NCBI GenBank assembly: GCA_043746555.1
Contig: JAYTQU010000123.1
Coordinates: 1-16,816 of the forward strand
DNA from: CAZQYC01 sp043746555
Lineage (GTDB): Bacteria > Pseudomonadota > Gammaproteobacteria > Steroidobacterales > Steroidobacteraceae
DNA length: 16,816 nt
Direction: 5' to 3'
Positions 1 through 8,244 of this stretch are shown in pieces (the stretch's first letter is position 1; each line of letters opens with the position of its first letter). The position numbers and the translations under genes are program-made. Under the pieces are notes generated by a model. That model was not told the DNA's origin. It saw nothing but the letters and a program-made list of their open reading frames with translations, and ran no database searches.

Positions 1-508
1 CGCGCATGACGATCGTGTCGGCATCGTGGTATTTGCAGATCGACCTTTGGCGGTGATGCCGCCGTCGCGCGGTTTGCCGGCTGTTTTGCGCGCGCGTCGC
101 GTGCTCGCTGCGATGGAATCTGCGCCAGCGGAATCGAATCCTCTTTATGCCGCCGTGCGGATTGCGAGTTTGGTTCGACAACGCAGTCTCGTCGTCATGC
201 TCACCGATTTGGATGATGCAACGGTGGCGGGTCAGCTCGCCGCCGCGACACGATTGTTGCTACCGAAGCATTTGCCGTTGGTGGCGGGACTGGCGAGTCA
301 CGCTGCCGATAGGTTGGCAAACGCCGTCAGTCACGCTTGGATCGATCCGTATCACTCGCTCGCCGCGCAAGAATACAGTGCGCGATTGCGTCGCAATGTT
401 CGCACCTTGCAAAGTCTCGGCGCGCCGGCGCTCGCGGTATATCCCGAACAATTGGAACGCGCGGTGTTCTCGGCGTATGAGGGGTTTAGAGCGCGAAGGC
501 GGGTTTAG
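1..508 (+). CDS. DUF58 domain protein, 3' part (5' end outside window)
   Basis: The frame is open from the left edge and ends at TAG 506-508, so about 168 C-terminal residues are seen. The first residues read DRVGIVVFADR, the typical strand of the DUF58 (von Willebrand A-like) fold, and a second strand reads VVMLTDLDD, again with the acidic pair usual in this fold. DUF58 proteins commonly lie next to MoxR-type AAA ATPases and are thought to act with them as chaperone or insertion systems at the membrane; no substrate is known here. A GTG at 26 could be mistaken for a start, but homologous-looking sequence continues upstream of it, so the gene is truncated by the window, not short. It is convergent with the SpoIIM-family gene, with only 3 bp between the stop codons. 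The family call is fairly sure; the role is not. Confidence 0.8.
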   Translation, partial: AHDDRVGIVVFADRPLAVMPPSRGLPAVLRARRVLAAMESAPAESNPLYAAVRIASLVRQRSLVVMLTDLDDATVAGQLAAATRLLLPKHLPLVAGLASHAADRLANAVSHAWIDPYHSLAAQEYSARLRRNVRTLQSLGAPALAVYPEQLERAVFSAYEGFRARRRV

Positions 509-511
509 GAT

Positions 512-1486
512 TTAGATCGGCAAGCGTCGAAACAGGTGTCCGGTCAAAGCCGTGAGCATGATGATTCCGTACCCGACGCCGATGACGATGCGACCGAGCA
601 TCGGAAAATCGTGATCGGGCGAAATATAGCCTTCGATAAATCCGCAGCCCACCAATAACACGGCGCACAGCACGACTAAGCGACCCACTTGAAACATGGT
701 GCGTTGAAACGATTCGCGTCGCGTGGCTTTGGTGGGAAGTGCAATCGATGCGCCCAACGCCATTCCCGCCGCGCCGGCAAGACAAATGACGGAAAGTTCG
801 ACGACCCCGTGTGCGACGATAAACCTGAATAGGTCGCCGGCAAGGTTGTGTCGATACGTGAACGCAAACACGCCGCCCAACATGAGACCGTTCATCGCGA
901 TGAGATAGAAGGTTCCGAGGCCGAAGAAGACGCCGAAACACAGTGCGGCGATGCTAACGGCAATGTTGTTCGAGAGAATTCGCACCGACAGCAACGACGA
1001 TGGGGTGACGTTGAGAATGTCATCGGTCCATAGTTTTCCATTCTCCACTTTAGCGATCATTTCTTCGCTCGCAACTAAACTCACCAATTCGGGAAAGGTG
1101 CGGATCAACCACCATCCGGCGGCAGCGGACAACACGAATAGCAAGGTGACCCACACAATGTAGGGCCGCAGTTCCCGTGCCGCCTGAGGGATTTCATCGC
1201 GAAACAGCGCACGCAAATCGGCCGACCAATTGTGCGGCGCGCGATAGATCGACGCATGCAGGCGCGCGTACAGCGCTTCAAGTCCCTGTGTAATGCGGCT
1301 GCCGGGCAGTACGCGGCGCGCAACGGAAAGATCGCGGCCCAAACTTCGATAGCCTTCGATGGCGGCGAGCGCTTCTTCACTGCGATGTTTGCGACCGCGT
1401 TGTAATTGTTGCGCCACGTTGGCGAGCGATTGCCACGTGCTGCTCCGCGCACTCAGCCAATTTTTTAATCCCGCTTCGGCGCTCAT
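512..1486 (-). CDS. SpoIIM family (stage II sporulation protein M-like) membrane protein
   Basis: A 324-residue protein with a soluble N-terminal part of about 105 residues, followed by about six hydrophobic segments (roughly residues 109-129, 173-193, 194-211, 222-250, 268-286 and 299-316). The motifs HGVVEL (226-231) and GFIEGYISP (282-290) are characteristic of the SpoIIM/DUF95 family. In non-spore-formers this family has no settled function; it recurs beside RDD, MoxR and DUF58 genes, which is the context here. Its ATG overlaps the stop of the upstream RDD gene by 4 bp (ATGA at 1483-1486), so the two are probably translationally coupled. The name does not imply sporulation in this organism. 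Confidence 0.88.
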   Translation of the reverse strand: MSAEAGLKNWLSARSSTWQSLANVAQQLQRGRKHRSEEALAAIEGYRSLGRDLSVARRVLPGSRITQGLEALYARLHASIYRAPHNWSADLRALFRDEIPQAARELRPYIVWVTLLFVLSAAAGWWLIRTFPELVSLVASEEMIAKVENGKLWTDDILNVTPSSLLSVRILSNNIAVSIAALCFGVFFGLGTFYLIAMNGLMLGGVFAFTYRHNLAGDLFRFIVAHGVVELSVICLAGAAGMALGASIALPTKATRRESFQRTMFQVGRLVVLCAVLLVGCGFIEGYISPDHDFPMLGRIVIGVGYGIIMLTALTGHLFRRLPI

Positions 1487-2220
1487 GATCGTTTGCCTTC
1501 GAGTGCGCGCTGCAAACGCTCACGCAGTTCGTTTTGAGGTAGCGACTGAAACTGCTTCGGGTCGCTTTGCTCGATGCGCGCCAACAGTGTGACCGCGATG
1601 GCGCGACGATTATCGTCGGCCAGAATCTTCCAGCGCTGCAGTAGCTCATCGATTAGATCGGCGGTATGTGGGTCGAGGTGCGACTGCCTTGCGAGTTGCT
1701 CGAAGCGCTCCAGCGATTTTCCTTCGCGATCGTGATCGATGACCAGTAATGTTCCAGCCGCTAAATCGCCGATGCGCACATGCTGCTCGGTGACAAGTGT
1801 TGTCACGAGGCCCACTACGTAAAATATCGGCAAGCAATCGACCAAGCGAAACAAATTGCGAATGGCAAGTGCGCCCACGCTCGGTACGTCGCCCTCGCGC
1901 GTCACGATGCGCACGCCCGCGATTCGCTTGCCTGGCGTGCGACCCCGCGTCAGCACTTCAATGATGGGGTGATAAAGGAAGTAGATTGCCAGTGTGGGCA
2001 AGAATACGATGAATGCGTAGCGCGCGCCGGGATTGCCAGGAATCGCAAGCGTCCAACCGCCATTGAGAATCAGCAACGCGATCACCAACCACGCCAGCGC
2101 CAACAACAGTCGAAAATGCCAATCGATCACGAAGGCGTAGCTGCGGCTGCCGGCGCCCGCGATGTGAAACTCCACATCGACGCCGGTGACGCTGACAACC
2201 TTTAGATGCTCGTCGCTCAT
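1483..2220 (-). CDS. RDD family membrane protein
   Basis: A 245-residue protein. The N-terminal part has the RDD pattern (SRSYAFVIDW, residues 25-34), hydrophobic segments near 34-53, 68-88 and 126-146, the diagnostic TPGKR (95-99) followed by a strand, and RIGDLAAGTLLV (149-160), the usual end of the domain. About 85 mostly charged, helical residues follow and are probably cytoplasmic. RDD proteins are small integral membrane proteins, some proposed as ion exchangers; function is not predictable here. A good ribosome-binding site (GGAAGAG, complement of about 2228-2234) precedes the ATG. It starts 34 bp after the prfA stop on the same strand and overlaps the SpoIIM gene, so it may be the third gene of a hemA-prfA-RDD-spoIIM transcript. 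Confidence 0.88.
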   Translation of the reverse strand: MSDEHLKVVSVTGVDVEFHIAGAGSRSYAFVIDWHFRLLLALAWLVIALLILNGGWTLAIPGNPGARYAFIVFLPTLAIYFLYHPIIEVLTRGRTPGKRIAGVRIVTREGDVPSVGALAIRNLFRLVDCLPIFYVVGLVTTLVTEQHVRIGDLAAGTLLVIDHDREGKSLERFEQLARQSHLDPHTADLIDELLQRWKILADDNRRAIAVTLLARIEQSDPKQFQSLPQNELRERLQRALEGKRS

Positions 2221-2254
2221 ACTGGCTCTTCCGTCGATGATGGCAGTCGTGCCG

Positions 2255-3340
2255 TTATTGTCCCGTAATCTCTGCCAACTGCTCTGCTTGATATTCGTGT
2301 TGCAACGGTCCGATTACATCATCGAGTTTGCCGCTGATGATTTGGTCCAATTGATACAGCGTCAAGTTGATGCGGTGATCGGTCACTCGCCCTTGCGGAA
2401 AGTTGTAAGTGCGAATTCGTTCGGAGCGATCGCCCGATCCCACTTGTAATTTTCGCGACGCGGCTTCGGCGGCGCTGCGTTTCTCGCGTTCAGCGGAGAG
2501 TAGTTTGGCTTTGAGTAATGACATCGCGCGCGAACGATTTTTATGTTGCGAACGTTCGTCTTGGCATTCCACCACGATGCCGGTGGGGATGTGCGTGATG
2601 CGAATCGCGGAGTCGGTCTTGTTAACGTGCTGTCCGCCCGCGCCGGATGAGCGATAGGTGTCGGTGCGAATGTCGGCTGGATTGATGATAATTTCATCGA
2701 CCTCGTCGATTTCCGGCAAAACGGCGACGGTACACGCCGAAGTATGAATGCGGCCTTGTGCTTCGGTTGCCGGAACGCGCTGCACGCGATGCGTCCCGGC
2801 TTCGAACTTAAAGCGCGAGTACGCGCCTTGACCGACGACGCGCGCGATCACTTCTTTGTAGCCACCGTGTTCGCCGGGACTTTGCGACATCGTTTCCACT
2901 TTCCAGCCCTGATTGTCGGCGTAACGTGAATACATGCGGAATAAATCGCCCGCGAAAATCGCCGCTTCATCGCCGCCGGTGCCGGCGCGCACTTCCAAGT
3001 AAATATTGGCGTCGTCTTGCGGGTCCTTTGGGATGAGCAGCTTCGACAATTCGTTTTCGTCGTGCTCGATGCGTTCGCTCAATACTTTGAGTTCTTCGCG
3101 ACCAAGTTCGCGCATTTCGATATCCGAGCCGTCGATCATCTCCTGCGCGGCCATTCGTTCGGCGAGCGTTGCTTGATAAGTCTTATAGCGCTCGACTACC
3201 GGACCCAAGCGCGAATACTCCATCGACAACTCACGAAACTTATTTTGATTGCCGATTACCTGCGGATCGCCGAGTAAGTGCCCGACTTCTTCGTGGCGTT
3301 CGGCGAGTCTGTCGAGTTTGGTGTGGATAGTAGGTTTCAT
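2255..3340 (-). CDS. prfA: Peptide chain release factor 1 (RF1)
   Basis: A full-length 361-residue class I release factor that recognises UAA and UAG in the ribosomal A site and triggers hydrolysis of peptidyl-tRNA. The PAT tripeptide of RF1 is at residues 190-192, which separates it from RF2 (SPF). The catalytic GGQ is at 235-237 within SSGAGGQHVNKTDSAIR. The GTGGDEA segment (120-126) and the usual Lys/Arg-rich C-terminal part are present. It lies 49 bp downstream of hemA, the conserved bacterial pairing. No Shine-Dalgarno is visible ahead of the ATG; the bases before it are a 7-nt-periodic tract. prmC, which methylates the GGQ glutamine and usually follows prfA, is not here. Confidence 0.98.
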   Translation of the reverse strand: MKPTIHTKLDRLAERHEEVGHLLGDPQVIGNQNKFRELSMEYSRLGPVVERYKTYQATLAERMAAQEMIDGSDIEMRELGREELKVLSERIEHDENELSKLLIPKDPQDDANIYLEVRAGTGGDEAAIFAGDLFRMYSRYADNQGWKVETMSQSPGEHGGYKEVIARVVGQGAYSRFKFEAGTHRVQRVPATEAQGRIHTSACTVAVLPEIDEVDEIIINPADIRTDTYRSSGAGGQHVNKTDSAIRITHIPTGIVVECQDERSQHKNRSRAMSLLKAKLLSAEREKRSAAEAASRKLQVGSGDRSERIRTYNFPQGRVTDHRINLTLYQLDQIISGKLDDVIGPLQHEYQAEQLAEITGQ

Positions 3341-3343
3341 GGA

Positions 3344-3371
3344 GAAGGGCTACGAGCTACCGGCAACTGGC
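3344..3371. repeat. Possible single arm of a 7-nt-word repeat, hemA–prfA spacer
   Basis: Within the 49-bp spacer the plus strand reads in 7-nt steps as GAAGGGC, TACGAGC, TACCGGC and AACTGGC, each ending in GC. This resembles the arms of the inverted repeats found elsewhere in the window, but no partner arm is evident. It ends 4 bp before the prfA start codon and occupies the place where a ribosome-binding site would be expected. It could be a remnant, or chance. Confidence 0.3.
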
Positions 3372-3389
3372 CAGAGAAGTCGGCGCGCA

Positions 3390-4655
3390 TTATGCGTCGC
3401 GTTTTGAGTCTTGCAACTCAAACAACTCCGCCGCTGCTTTAATGAGATCCGCTTCGCCTTGCTCGGCCGCGACGCGCAGGCGATGACTCGGGGCATGCGT
3501 GAGCCGATTGGTGAGGGTGGACGCAAGAAAATCCATCACTTCTTTCGGATTGCGGCCGCTGGCTAGCATGCGATGCGCGCGTTCCATGGTCTGTACGCGG
3601 ACCGATTCGGCGTGCTCGCGAATTTTCCGAATGGCGGGCACAGCGTCGAGCGCTTTGCGTTGCTGTTCGAAGTGATCGACTTCGGCGGCGATCAATTGAT
3701 CGGCGTCGCGCGCGGCCTGTCGGCGCGTTTCCATATTCGTGTTAACGACACTGTGCAAGTCGTCGATGGTAAAAAAATAGACGTCTTCGAGTTTCGCGAC
3801 CTTCGAATCGACGTCGCGCGGCACGGCGATGTCCACTATGAATATTGGTCGGTGTTTGCGTACTCGGATCGCGGCCTTCACCATTTCGTAGGTGATGATC
3901 GGCGTGGGGCTGGCGGTCGAACTGATCACGATATCGGCTTCTTGCAAATGCGCGCCCAGCGAATCCAATGTGATGGCGTAAGCGGAAAATTCTTGCGCGA
4001 GCTCCTGAGCGTTAGCGAGCGTGCGATTGGCGACGATCATGCGTGTCACGCCGTTACTCGCAAGATGTCGCGCCGCGAGCGCAATCGTTTCGCCGGCGCC
4101 GACCAACAGCGCGGTACGTTCGCTCAAGTTATCGAACACGGTGCGGGCGAGATTGACGGCTGCGGCGGCCACCGATACCGAATTCGATCCAATCTGTGTG
4201 CCGCTGCGAATCCGTTTAGCAACCGAGAACGCCGCTTGAAAGAGCCGATTAAGATGCGGACCCGTGCACTGACTGTTGTGTGCGGCGCGATAGGCGTCTT
4301 TTAGCTGTCCCAAGATTTGCGGCTCGCCGATGATCATGGAGTCGAGCCCCGATGCCACCGAAAATAAATGCGTCACCGCGCGCACGCCTTCAAGTCGATA
4401 GATGCTCGATTCGATATGCTGACTCGCTAGGTCATGCCAATGCGCCAGCCAGTCGGCGAGCGCCGCGGTTTCGTCCTCGGCGTGACAATACAGTTCGGTG
4501 CGATTGCAAGTGGAGACAATCACCGCTTCGCGAATCTGCGGAACCTGCGTGAGTTCGCGTAACGCCTCCGGAAGCTCCAGTTCCGCGAACACTACTTTTT
4601 CGCGGAGTTCGACCGGAGCGGTGCGGTGATTGATGCCGAGGACGAGGAATGCCAT
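3390..4655 (-). CDS. hemA: Glutamyl-tRNA reductase
   Basis: A 421-residue enzyme, normal length for the family. It reduces glutamyl-tRNA(Glu) with NADPH to glutamate-1-semialdehyde, the first committed step of C5-pathway tetrapyrrole synthesis. It starts LVLGINHRTAPVELRE, has the catalytic cysteine in STCNRTE (Cys50) and the conserved HLFSVASGLDSMIIGEPQI segment (96-114), then the NADPH-binding LLVGAGET (183-190) and a C-terminal dimerisation helix region. It is the first gene of the minus-strand group, followed by prfA. It diverges from the TPR lipoprotein gene with a 141-bp spacer that must hold promoters for both directions; I could not define the hemA promoter. Confidence 0.98.
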   Translation of the reverse strand: MAFLVLGINHRTAPVELREKVVFAELELPEALRELTQVPQIREAVIVSTCNRTELYCHAEDETAALADWLAHWHDLASQHIESSIYRLEGVRAVTHLFSVASGLDSMIIGEPQILGQLKDAYRAAHNSQCTGPHLNRLFQAAFSVAKRIRSGTQIGSNSVSVAAAAVNLARTVFDNLSERTALLVGAGETIALAARHLASNGVTRMIVANRTLANAQELAQEFSAYAITLDSLGAHLQEADIVISSTASPTPIITYEMVKAAIRVRKHRPIFIVDIAVPRDVDSKVAKLEDVYFFTIDDLHSVVNTNMETRRQAARDADQLIAAEVDHFEQQRKALDAVPAIRKIREHAESVRVQTMERAHRMLASGRNPKEVMDFLASTLTNRLTHAPSHRLRVAAEQGEADLIKAAAELFELQDSKRDA

Positions 4656-4733
4656 AGGTCAAAGCTTGGGGAGACGGGGAATTGTCGGGCATGGCCGTGA
4701 GCAACACAAGGTAAACGCTTGCGGATCATCGAC

Positions 4734-4762
4734 CCGGCGCCCGCAACTGTTATAGTTTCGAT
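4734..4762 (+). promoter_or_regulatory. Probable -10 element for the TPR-lolB direction
   Basis: TATAGT at 4751-4756, preceded by GT, is a good sigma-70 -10 hexamer. No convincing -35 lies 16-18 bp upstream. Transcription would start near 4762, which makes the ATG at 4797 the likely translation start and rules out the upstream TTG 4719. The same TATAGT stands ahead of the acyl-CoA ligase gene (12352-12357). Confidence 0.35.
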
Positions 4763-4796
4763 GCCAATCCGGCGAGAGACAGCACAGGGCGAAGCA

Positions 4797-6590
4797 ATGC
4801 CAAGTCATCGGACTAAGTGGAATCTAGGCGGACGGATTTCGGTCGAAGTGTTCCCGCATCGGGCGATGGTCGCGGGGGCTGCGATTATGGTGCTCGCAAC
4901 TTGCGTCACGCTAACCGGTTGCGCCGCGAATGCTACTCGCGCCGATGCCCCTCGTAGCTCCACTCGCGGCACCGCTCGCGGCAATAGTGCGGCCGCGTCG
5001 CGGGAAGCGCTGCCGCGCGATCCGAACGCGCTATTGCTTGGCGCCGAGATGGCGTTGCAGCACAAGCAGTATCTTTTGGCGACCGAAGCTTTGGCGGCGG
5101 CGGCGGCGGCAAGCGACGATGAAATGTTGGCGGAGCATGCGACCCGCGTTGCCTTCGAACACCATCAAGATTCCTATGTTCTAAAGGATGCACGCCGCTG
5201 GTTGGAGATTAATTCCACTAGCGAAGAAGCGCGACGCTTCGCGGGCGTCGCCGCCTTGCGGTTGTATCGCATCGACGAAGCCGCGAGTCAATTCGAAGAG
5301 CTGTTACGCAGCGCTTACATCAGTCCGCAGGCTGGGTTCATCGCGTTGCTACCTCAGTTGATGGAAGAGGGCTCGCGTCCCGCCGCGATGGCGGTCTTGA
5401 AAATTCTCGTCGAGAAATTTCCCACCGCCGCCGAAGCGCACTATGCACTGGCGCAAGCGGCGTTGGCGGCCGACAACGGAGCATTGGCTTTGACCAGCGC
5501 GCAACGCGCGGTCGAAATTTCGCCGTATTGGATGTTAGCGCGCTCGCTGCTGGCGCGCGTGCAGTCAGCGAATGGACAATACGACGCCGCGCTCGCAACG
5601 ATGCGCAAGGTCATCGAGGAAGAAGACAAACCTGAACACCACCTCGAGTATGCGCACTTGCTATATGCGGCGGGAAAGCAAGAAGAAGCGCGCCGTGAAC
5701 TGGAACGATTGACGAATGATCCCGAGGCCGGCGCGGGTGCGCAACGGAGTTTAGCTTTGTTCGATATGGATTCCGGGCAATTCGAAGCGGCATCGAAAAT
5801 CTATCGCGAATTAGTTACCAGCGGCCGCTTTGTCTATGAAGGCATGTTTCGCTTGGGACAAATATCCGAGCGGCGCAATTCATTGGATGACGCCTTCGAA
5901 TTGTATACGCGCGTGTTGGATGGCGATTTTGCGTTGGCCGCTCAGGCGCGCGCAGCGCGGCTAAAGGCGCGGTCGAGTACGGTAGCCGATGGATTTAAAG
6001 TGCTGCAGGACTTCGCGGCTCAACACGAAGAGCTGGCGATCGAAATGATTACCGTGGAGTCGGCGTACCTCGCCGACATGGGCGATCTTAAAGGCGCACT
6101 GAAACTACTGAAGGACGCGCTGGCGGAATATCCCGAACACGAAGGATTGCGTTATGCGCACGCCTTGTTGCTCGAACGCATGAATCGTATTCCCGAGGCC
6201 ATCGCCGCGATGCGTGTGTTGCTTAAGGATCGCCCGCAAGATCCCGCTGCATTAAATATGTTGGGATATACGTTAGTCGATCGGGGTCGCAAGGTGCGCG
6301 AAGGTTACGAAATGATTCGGACCGCACTCGCCGAAATTCCCGACAACGCGGCAGTGCTCGATAGCATGGGCTGGGCATTGTTTAGTCTGAAAAAGCCGGG
6401 CGACGCAGTGCCGTATCTGGAGCGCGCATTACAACATGGCAGCGATCCGGAAATCGCATCGCATCTCGGCACGGTGTTGTGGGCGTTGAATCGACACGAC
6501 GATGCGCGCGCCGCGTGGGAAGCTGCGCTGAAAAATTCACCCGATCACGCCGGACTGAAAGAACAATTGGCGAAGCATCCGGCCAAATGA
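4797..6590 (+). CDS. TPR-repeat lipoprotein upstream of lolB (PA4667-like)
   Basis: A 597-residue protein from ATG 4797. A hydrophobic stretch ends in a lipobox LTGC, giving a lipidated cysteine at residue 42 and a predicted periplasm-facing lipoprotein. Helical repeats typical of tetratricopeptide repeats fill the rest, for example LVEKFPTAAEAHYALAQAAL, the segment around DRPQDPAALNMLGYTLVDRG and DNAAVLDSMGWALFSLKKPG. The frame is open from TTG 4719 with further ATGs at 4761 and 4866; I prefer 4797 because it lies about 35 nt after the likely -10 element and has AGGG about 9 nt upstream, but this is uncertain. The position between hemA and lolB is that of Pseudomonas PA4667. The exact role is unknown; a scaffold function in the envelope is an inference. 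Only 19 bp separate it from lolB, so co-transcription is likely. Confidence 0.85.
   Translation: MPSHRTKWNLGGRISVEVFPHRAMVAGAAIMVLATCVTLTGCAANATRADAPRSSTRGTARGNSAAASREALPRDPNALLLGAEMALQHKQYLLATEALAAAAAASDDEMLAEHATRVAFEHHQDSYVLKDARRWLEINSTSEEARRFAGVAALRLYRIDEAASQFEELLRSAYISPQAGFIALLPQLMEEGSRPAAMAVLKILVEKFPTAAEAHYALAQAALAADNGALALTSAQRAVEISPYWMLARSLLARVQSANGQYDAALATMRKVIEEEDKPEHHLEYAHLLYAAGKQEEARRELERLTNDPEAGAGAQRSLALFDMDSGQFEAASKIYRELVTSGRFVYEGMFRLGQISERRNSLDDAFELYTRVLDGDFALAAQARAARLKARSSTVADGFKVLQDFAAQHEELAIEMITVESAYLADMGDLKGALKLLKDALAEYPEHEGLRYAHALLLERMNRIPEAIAAMRVLLKDRPQDPAALNMLGYTLVDRGRKVREGYEMIRTALAEIPDNAAVLDSMGWALFSLKKPGDAVPYLERALQHGSDPEIASHLGTVLWALNRHDDARAAWEAALKNSPDHAGLKEQLAKHPAK
5093..5110 (+). 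repeat. (GGC)6 trinucleotide tract in the TPR gene
   Basis: Six GGC units, read in frame as an alanine run just after the first helical repeat begins. Gain or loss of a unit would change only the number of alanines. Confidence 0.6.
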
Positions 6591-6609
6591 GCGACACACG
6601 AGACGTCCA

Positions 6610-7233
6610 ATGCGCGACGTGACGATCGCGTCGCCCTGTTTCGGATTTAGCGGTATCGGTCTTCGCGTCTGGCTTTGTTTATCGTTGCTACTGATCGCGG
6701 TTTCGGGCTGCGCGATTGCGCCTCGCGCAACTCAGACTGCTGGCCAAATTGCCAACCGAGACGCCAACGATTTGCGCGATTGGCAGGCGCACGGGCGCAT
6801 CGCCGTTTCCGGTGCGAGTACCGGCGGTTCGGGGTCGTTCACTTGGGATCAGAGAGGGCCGGATGCGATCGTGCAAATACGCGGCCCGGTCGGCATCGGA
6901 AGTTTGCGACTCACGCTATCCGAAAACGGGATGCGCGTTGCGACTGCGGATGGACAACAATTTGTCGCCGACGACGCGCAAGCCGAATTGACCGCGCGGT
7001 TAGGCGCAACGGTTCCGGCTCACGACCTGCGTTATTGGTTACTTGGGATTGCAGCGCCGGGCGAACATCATTGGATGAATACCGCGGATACGTCCACATT
7101 GACTCAACACGACTGGCGCATCGACTATCAACGGTTTGGAGTCACGGCCGGAACACGTTTGCCGATGAAGCTGGTCGCGGTCAGTGGACCCGCTAAAGTG
7201 CGAATCGTGATCGATCGGTGGCAAGTGAAATGA
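6610..7233 (+). CDS. lolB: Outer membrane lipoprotein receptor LolB
   Basis: A 207-residue lipoprotein. The signal segment (about 17-33) ends in the lipobox VSGC, lipidated at Cys34. LolB takes lipoproteins from the periplasmic carrier LolA and inserts them in the outer membrane. The family pattern is clear: WQAHGRIAV (58-66), GSGSFTWDQ (73-81), GPVGIGSLRLTL (92-103), LRYWLLGIAAPG (140-151), RLPMKL (183-188) and VRIVIDRWQ (197-205). It lies 19 bp after the TPR gene and before ispE, the order seen in Pseudomonas and relatives. No strong Shine-Dalgarno is seen ahead of the ATG, which suggests coupling to the upstream gene. Confidence 0.95.
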   Translation: MRDVTIASPCFGFSGIGLRVWLCLSLLLIAVSGCAIAPRATQTAGQIANRDANDLRDWQAHGRIAVSGASTGGSGSFTWDQRGPDAIVQIRGPVGIGSLRLTLSENGMRVATADGQQFVADDAQAELTARLGATVPAHDLRYWLLGIAAPGEHHWMNTADTSTLTQHDWRIDYQRFGVTAGTRLPMKLVAVSGPAKVRIVIDRWQVK

Positions 7234-7245
7234 AAGAGAATGACT

Positions 7246-7360
7246 GGAGGCTTGAGGTGGGAGCCTTGGAAGCGGATAGATTTCTTTTTGCGCTTCACGA
7301 TGTGTTTATGGGTTTGTGCTGACGTATGTCTCGCCCACAGCCCACAGCCCCCGGCCTTCA
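7246..7360. repeat. 7-nt-word inverted repeat spanning the ispE start
   Basis: The left arm (7247-7267) consists of three 7-nt units each beginning GAG (GAGGCTT, GAGGTGG, GAGCCTT). The right arm (7333-7360) consists of GCCCACA twice, GCCCCCG and GCCTTCA. TGGAGGC at 7245-7251 pairs fully with GCCTTCA (one G-U pair); the remaining units pair only weakly. The right arm lies inside ispE and encodes residues 3-12; the ATG at 7326 sits in the loop. About 60 nt separate the arms. Confidence 0.55.
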
Positions 7361-8234
7361 GTTTCTTTCGCTCGGCTCCGCCGCTCCCTGGCCGGCACCG
7401 GCCAAACTCAACTTGTGCTTGCACATTGTGGGTCGCCGCGACGACGGGTATCACCTGTTGCAGTCGGCGATCCAATTCATCGATCTGTGCGATCAACTCA
7501 CGTTTTGGCAGCGTCCGGCGGGCGTCGTTGAACGCATCGCCGGACCCAAGGAAGTGCCGACGGAATCCGACTTAAGTGTTCGCGCTGCGCGCTTACTAGC
7601 GGAACACGCGCACGCGCGGGTGGGTGTCGGCATCGAATTACATAAGCGAATCCCCATGCAGGCGGGTCTTGGCGGCGGCAGTTCGGATGCCGCAACCGTA
7701 CTAGTCGCGCTGAATCATCTTTGGCATGCGGGCCTCCATATGGATGAACTCGCTGCTTTAGGCTTGAAATTAGGCGCCGATGTGCCGATGTTCGTTCGCG
7801 GGCGAGCCGCTTGGATGGAAGGGATTGGCGAGATTCTGACCCCCGCCGATTTCCGGCCAGCCTGCTATTTGGTGGTTAAGCCCGATGCGGCAGTCGGTAC
7901 GGCGGAAATCTTTAACGCGCCCGAATTGACACGTCATACCCCCGTCACCACAATACGCGCCTTTCGCGACCAGGCTGGGCTATTGAGTGGCCGCAACGAT
8001 TGCGAACCCGTGGTCCGAAATCGCTTTCCGGCAGTGGCCGAAGCGCTTGATTGGCTGGGAAAATACGCGCCCGCCAGACTGACCGGTACCGGCGCGTGCG
8101 TGTTCGCGACGTTTGACGACGCGCACACGGCGCGGCGCGTTCACGCGCAATTACCCGCGAAGTGGCAGGGCTTTGCGGTGCAAGGATTGAATCGTTCGCC
8201 ACTGATCGACAGGTTGGCGGCGGAAGGAGGATGA
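7326..8234 (+). CDS. ispE: 4-diphosphocytidyl-2-C-methyl-D-erythritol kinase
   Basis: A 302-residue GHMP kinase of the non-mevalonate (MEP) pathway; it phosphorylates CDP-methylerythritol on the 2-hydroxyl with ATP. The catalytic lysine is in PAPAKLNL (Lys27), the ATP-binding loop is PMQAGLGGGSSDAA (110-123), the catalytic aspartate is in GADVPMF (Asp152), and the third GHMP motif reads LTGTGACVF near the C-terminus. The 23 residues before PAPAKLN are longer than usual. No ATG, GTG, TTG or CTG lies in frame between 7326 and that motif, so 7326 is kept as the start. Residues 3-12 are encoded by the right arm of a 7-nt-word repeat. No Shine-Dalgarno is visible. tRNA-Gln and prs follow, as in Pseudomonas. 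Confidence 0.97.
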   Translation: MSRPQPTAPGLQFLSLGSAAPWPAPAKLNLCLHIVGRRDDGYHLLQSAIQFIDLCDQLTFWQRPAGVVERIAGPKEVPTESDLSVRAARLLAEHAHARVGVGIELHKRIPMQAGLGGGSSDAATVLVALNHLWHAGLHMDELAALGLKLGADVPMFVRGRAAWMEGIGEILTPADFRPACYLVVKPDAAVGTAEIFNAPELTRHTPVTTIRAFRDQAGLLSGRNDCEPVVRNRFPAVAEALDWLGKYAPARLTGTGACVFATFDDAHTARRVHAQLPAKWQGFAVQGLNRSPLIDRLAAEGG

Positions 8235-8244
8235 GTGGGGTTGT

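Noticed and set aside
3573..4304. 243-codon open frame on the plus strand
   Set aside because: It lies fully antisense to hemA, whose motifs are clear; its composition is that of a shadow frame, with no recognisable domain.
4719..4796. Start of the TPR gene at TTG 4719 or ATG 4761
   Set aside because: Both lie upstream of, or at, the start point implied by the -10 at 4751-4756, and lack a ribosome-binding site.
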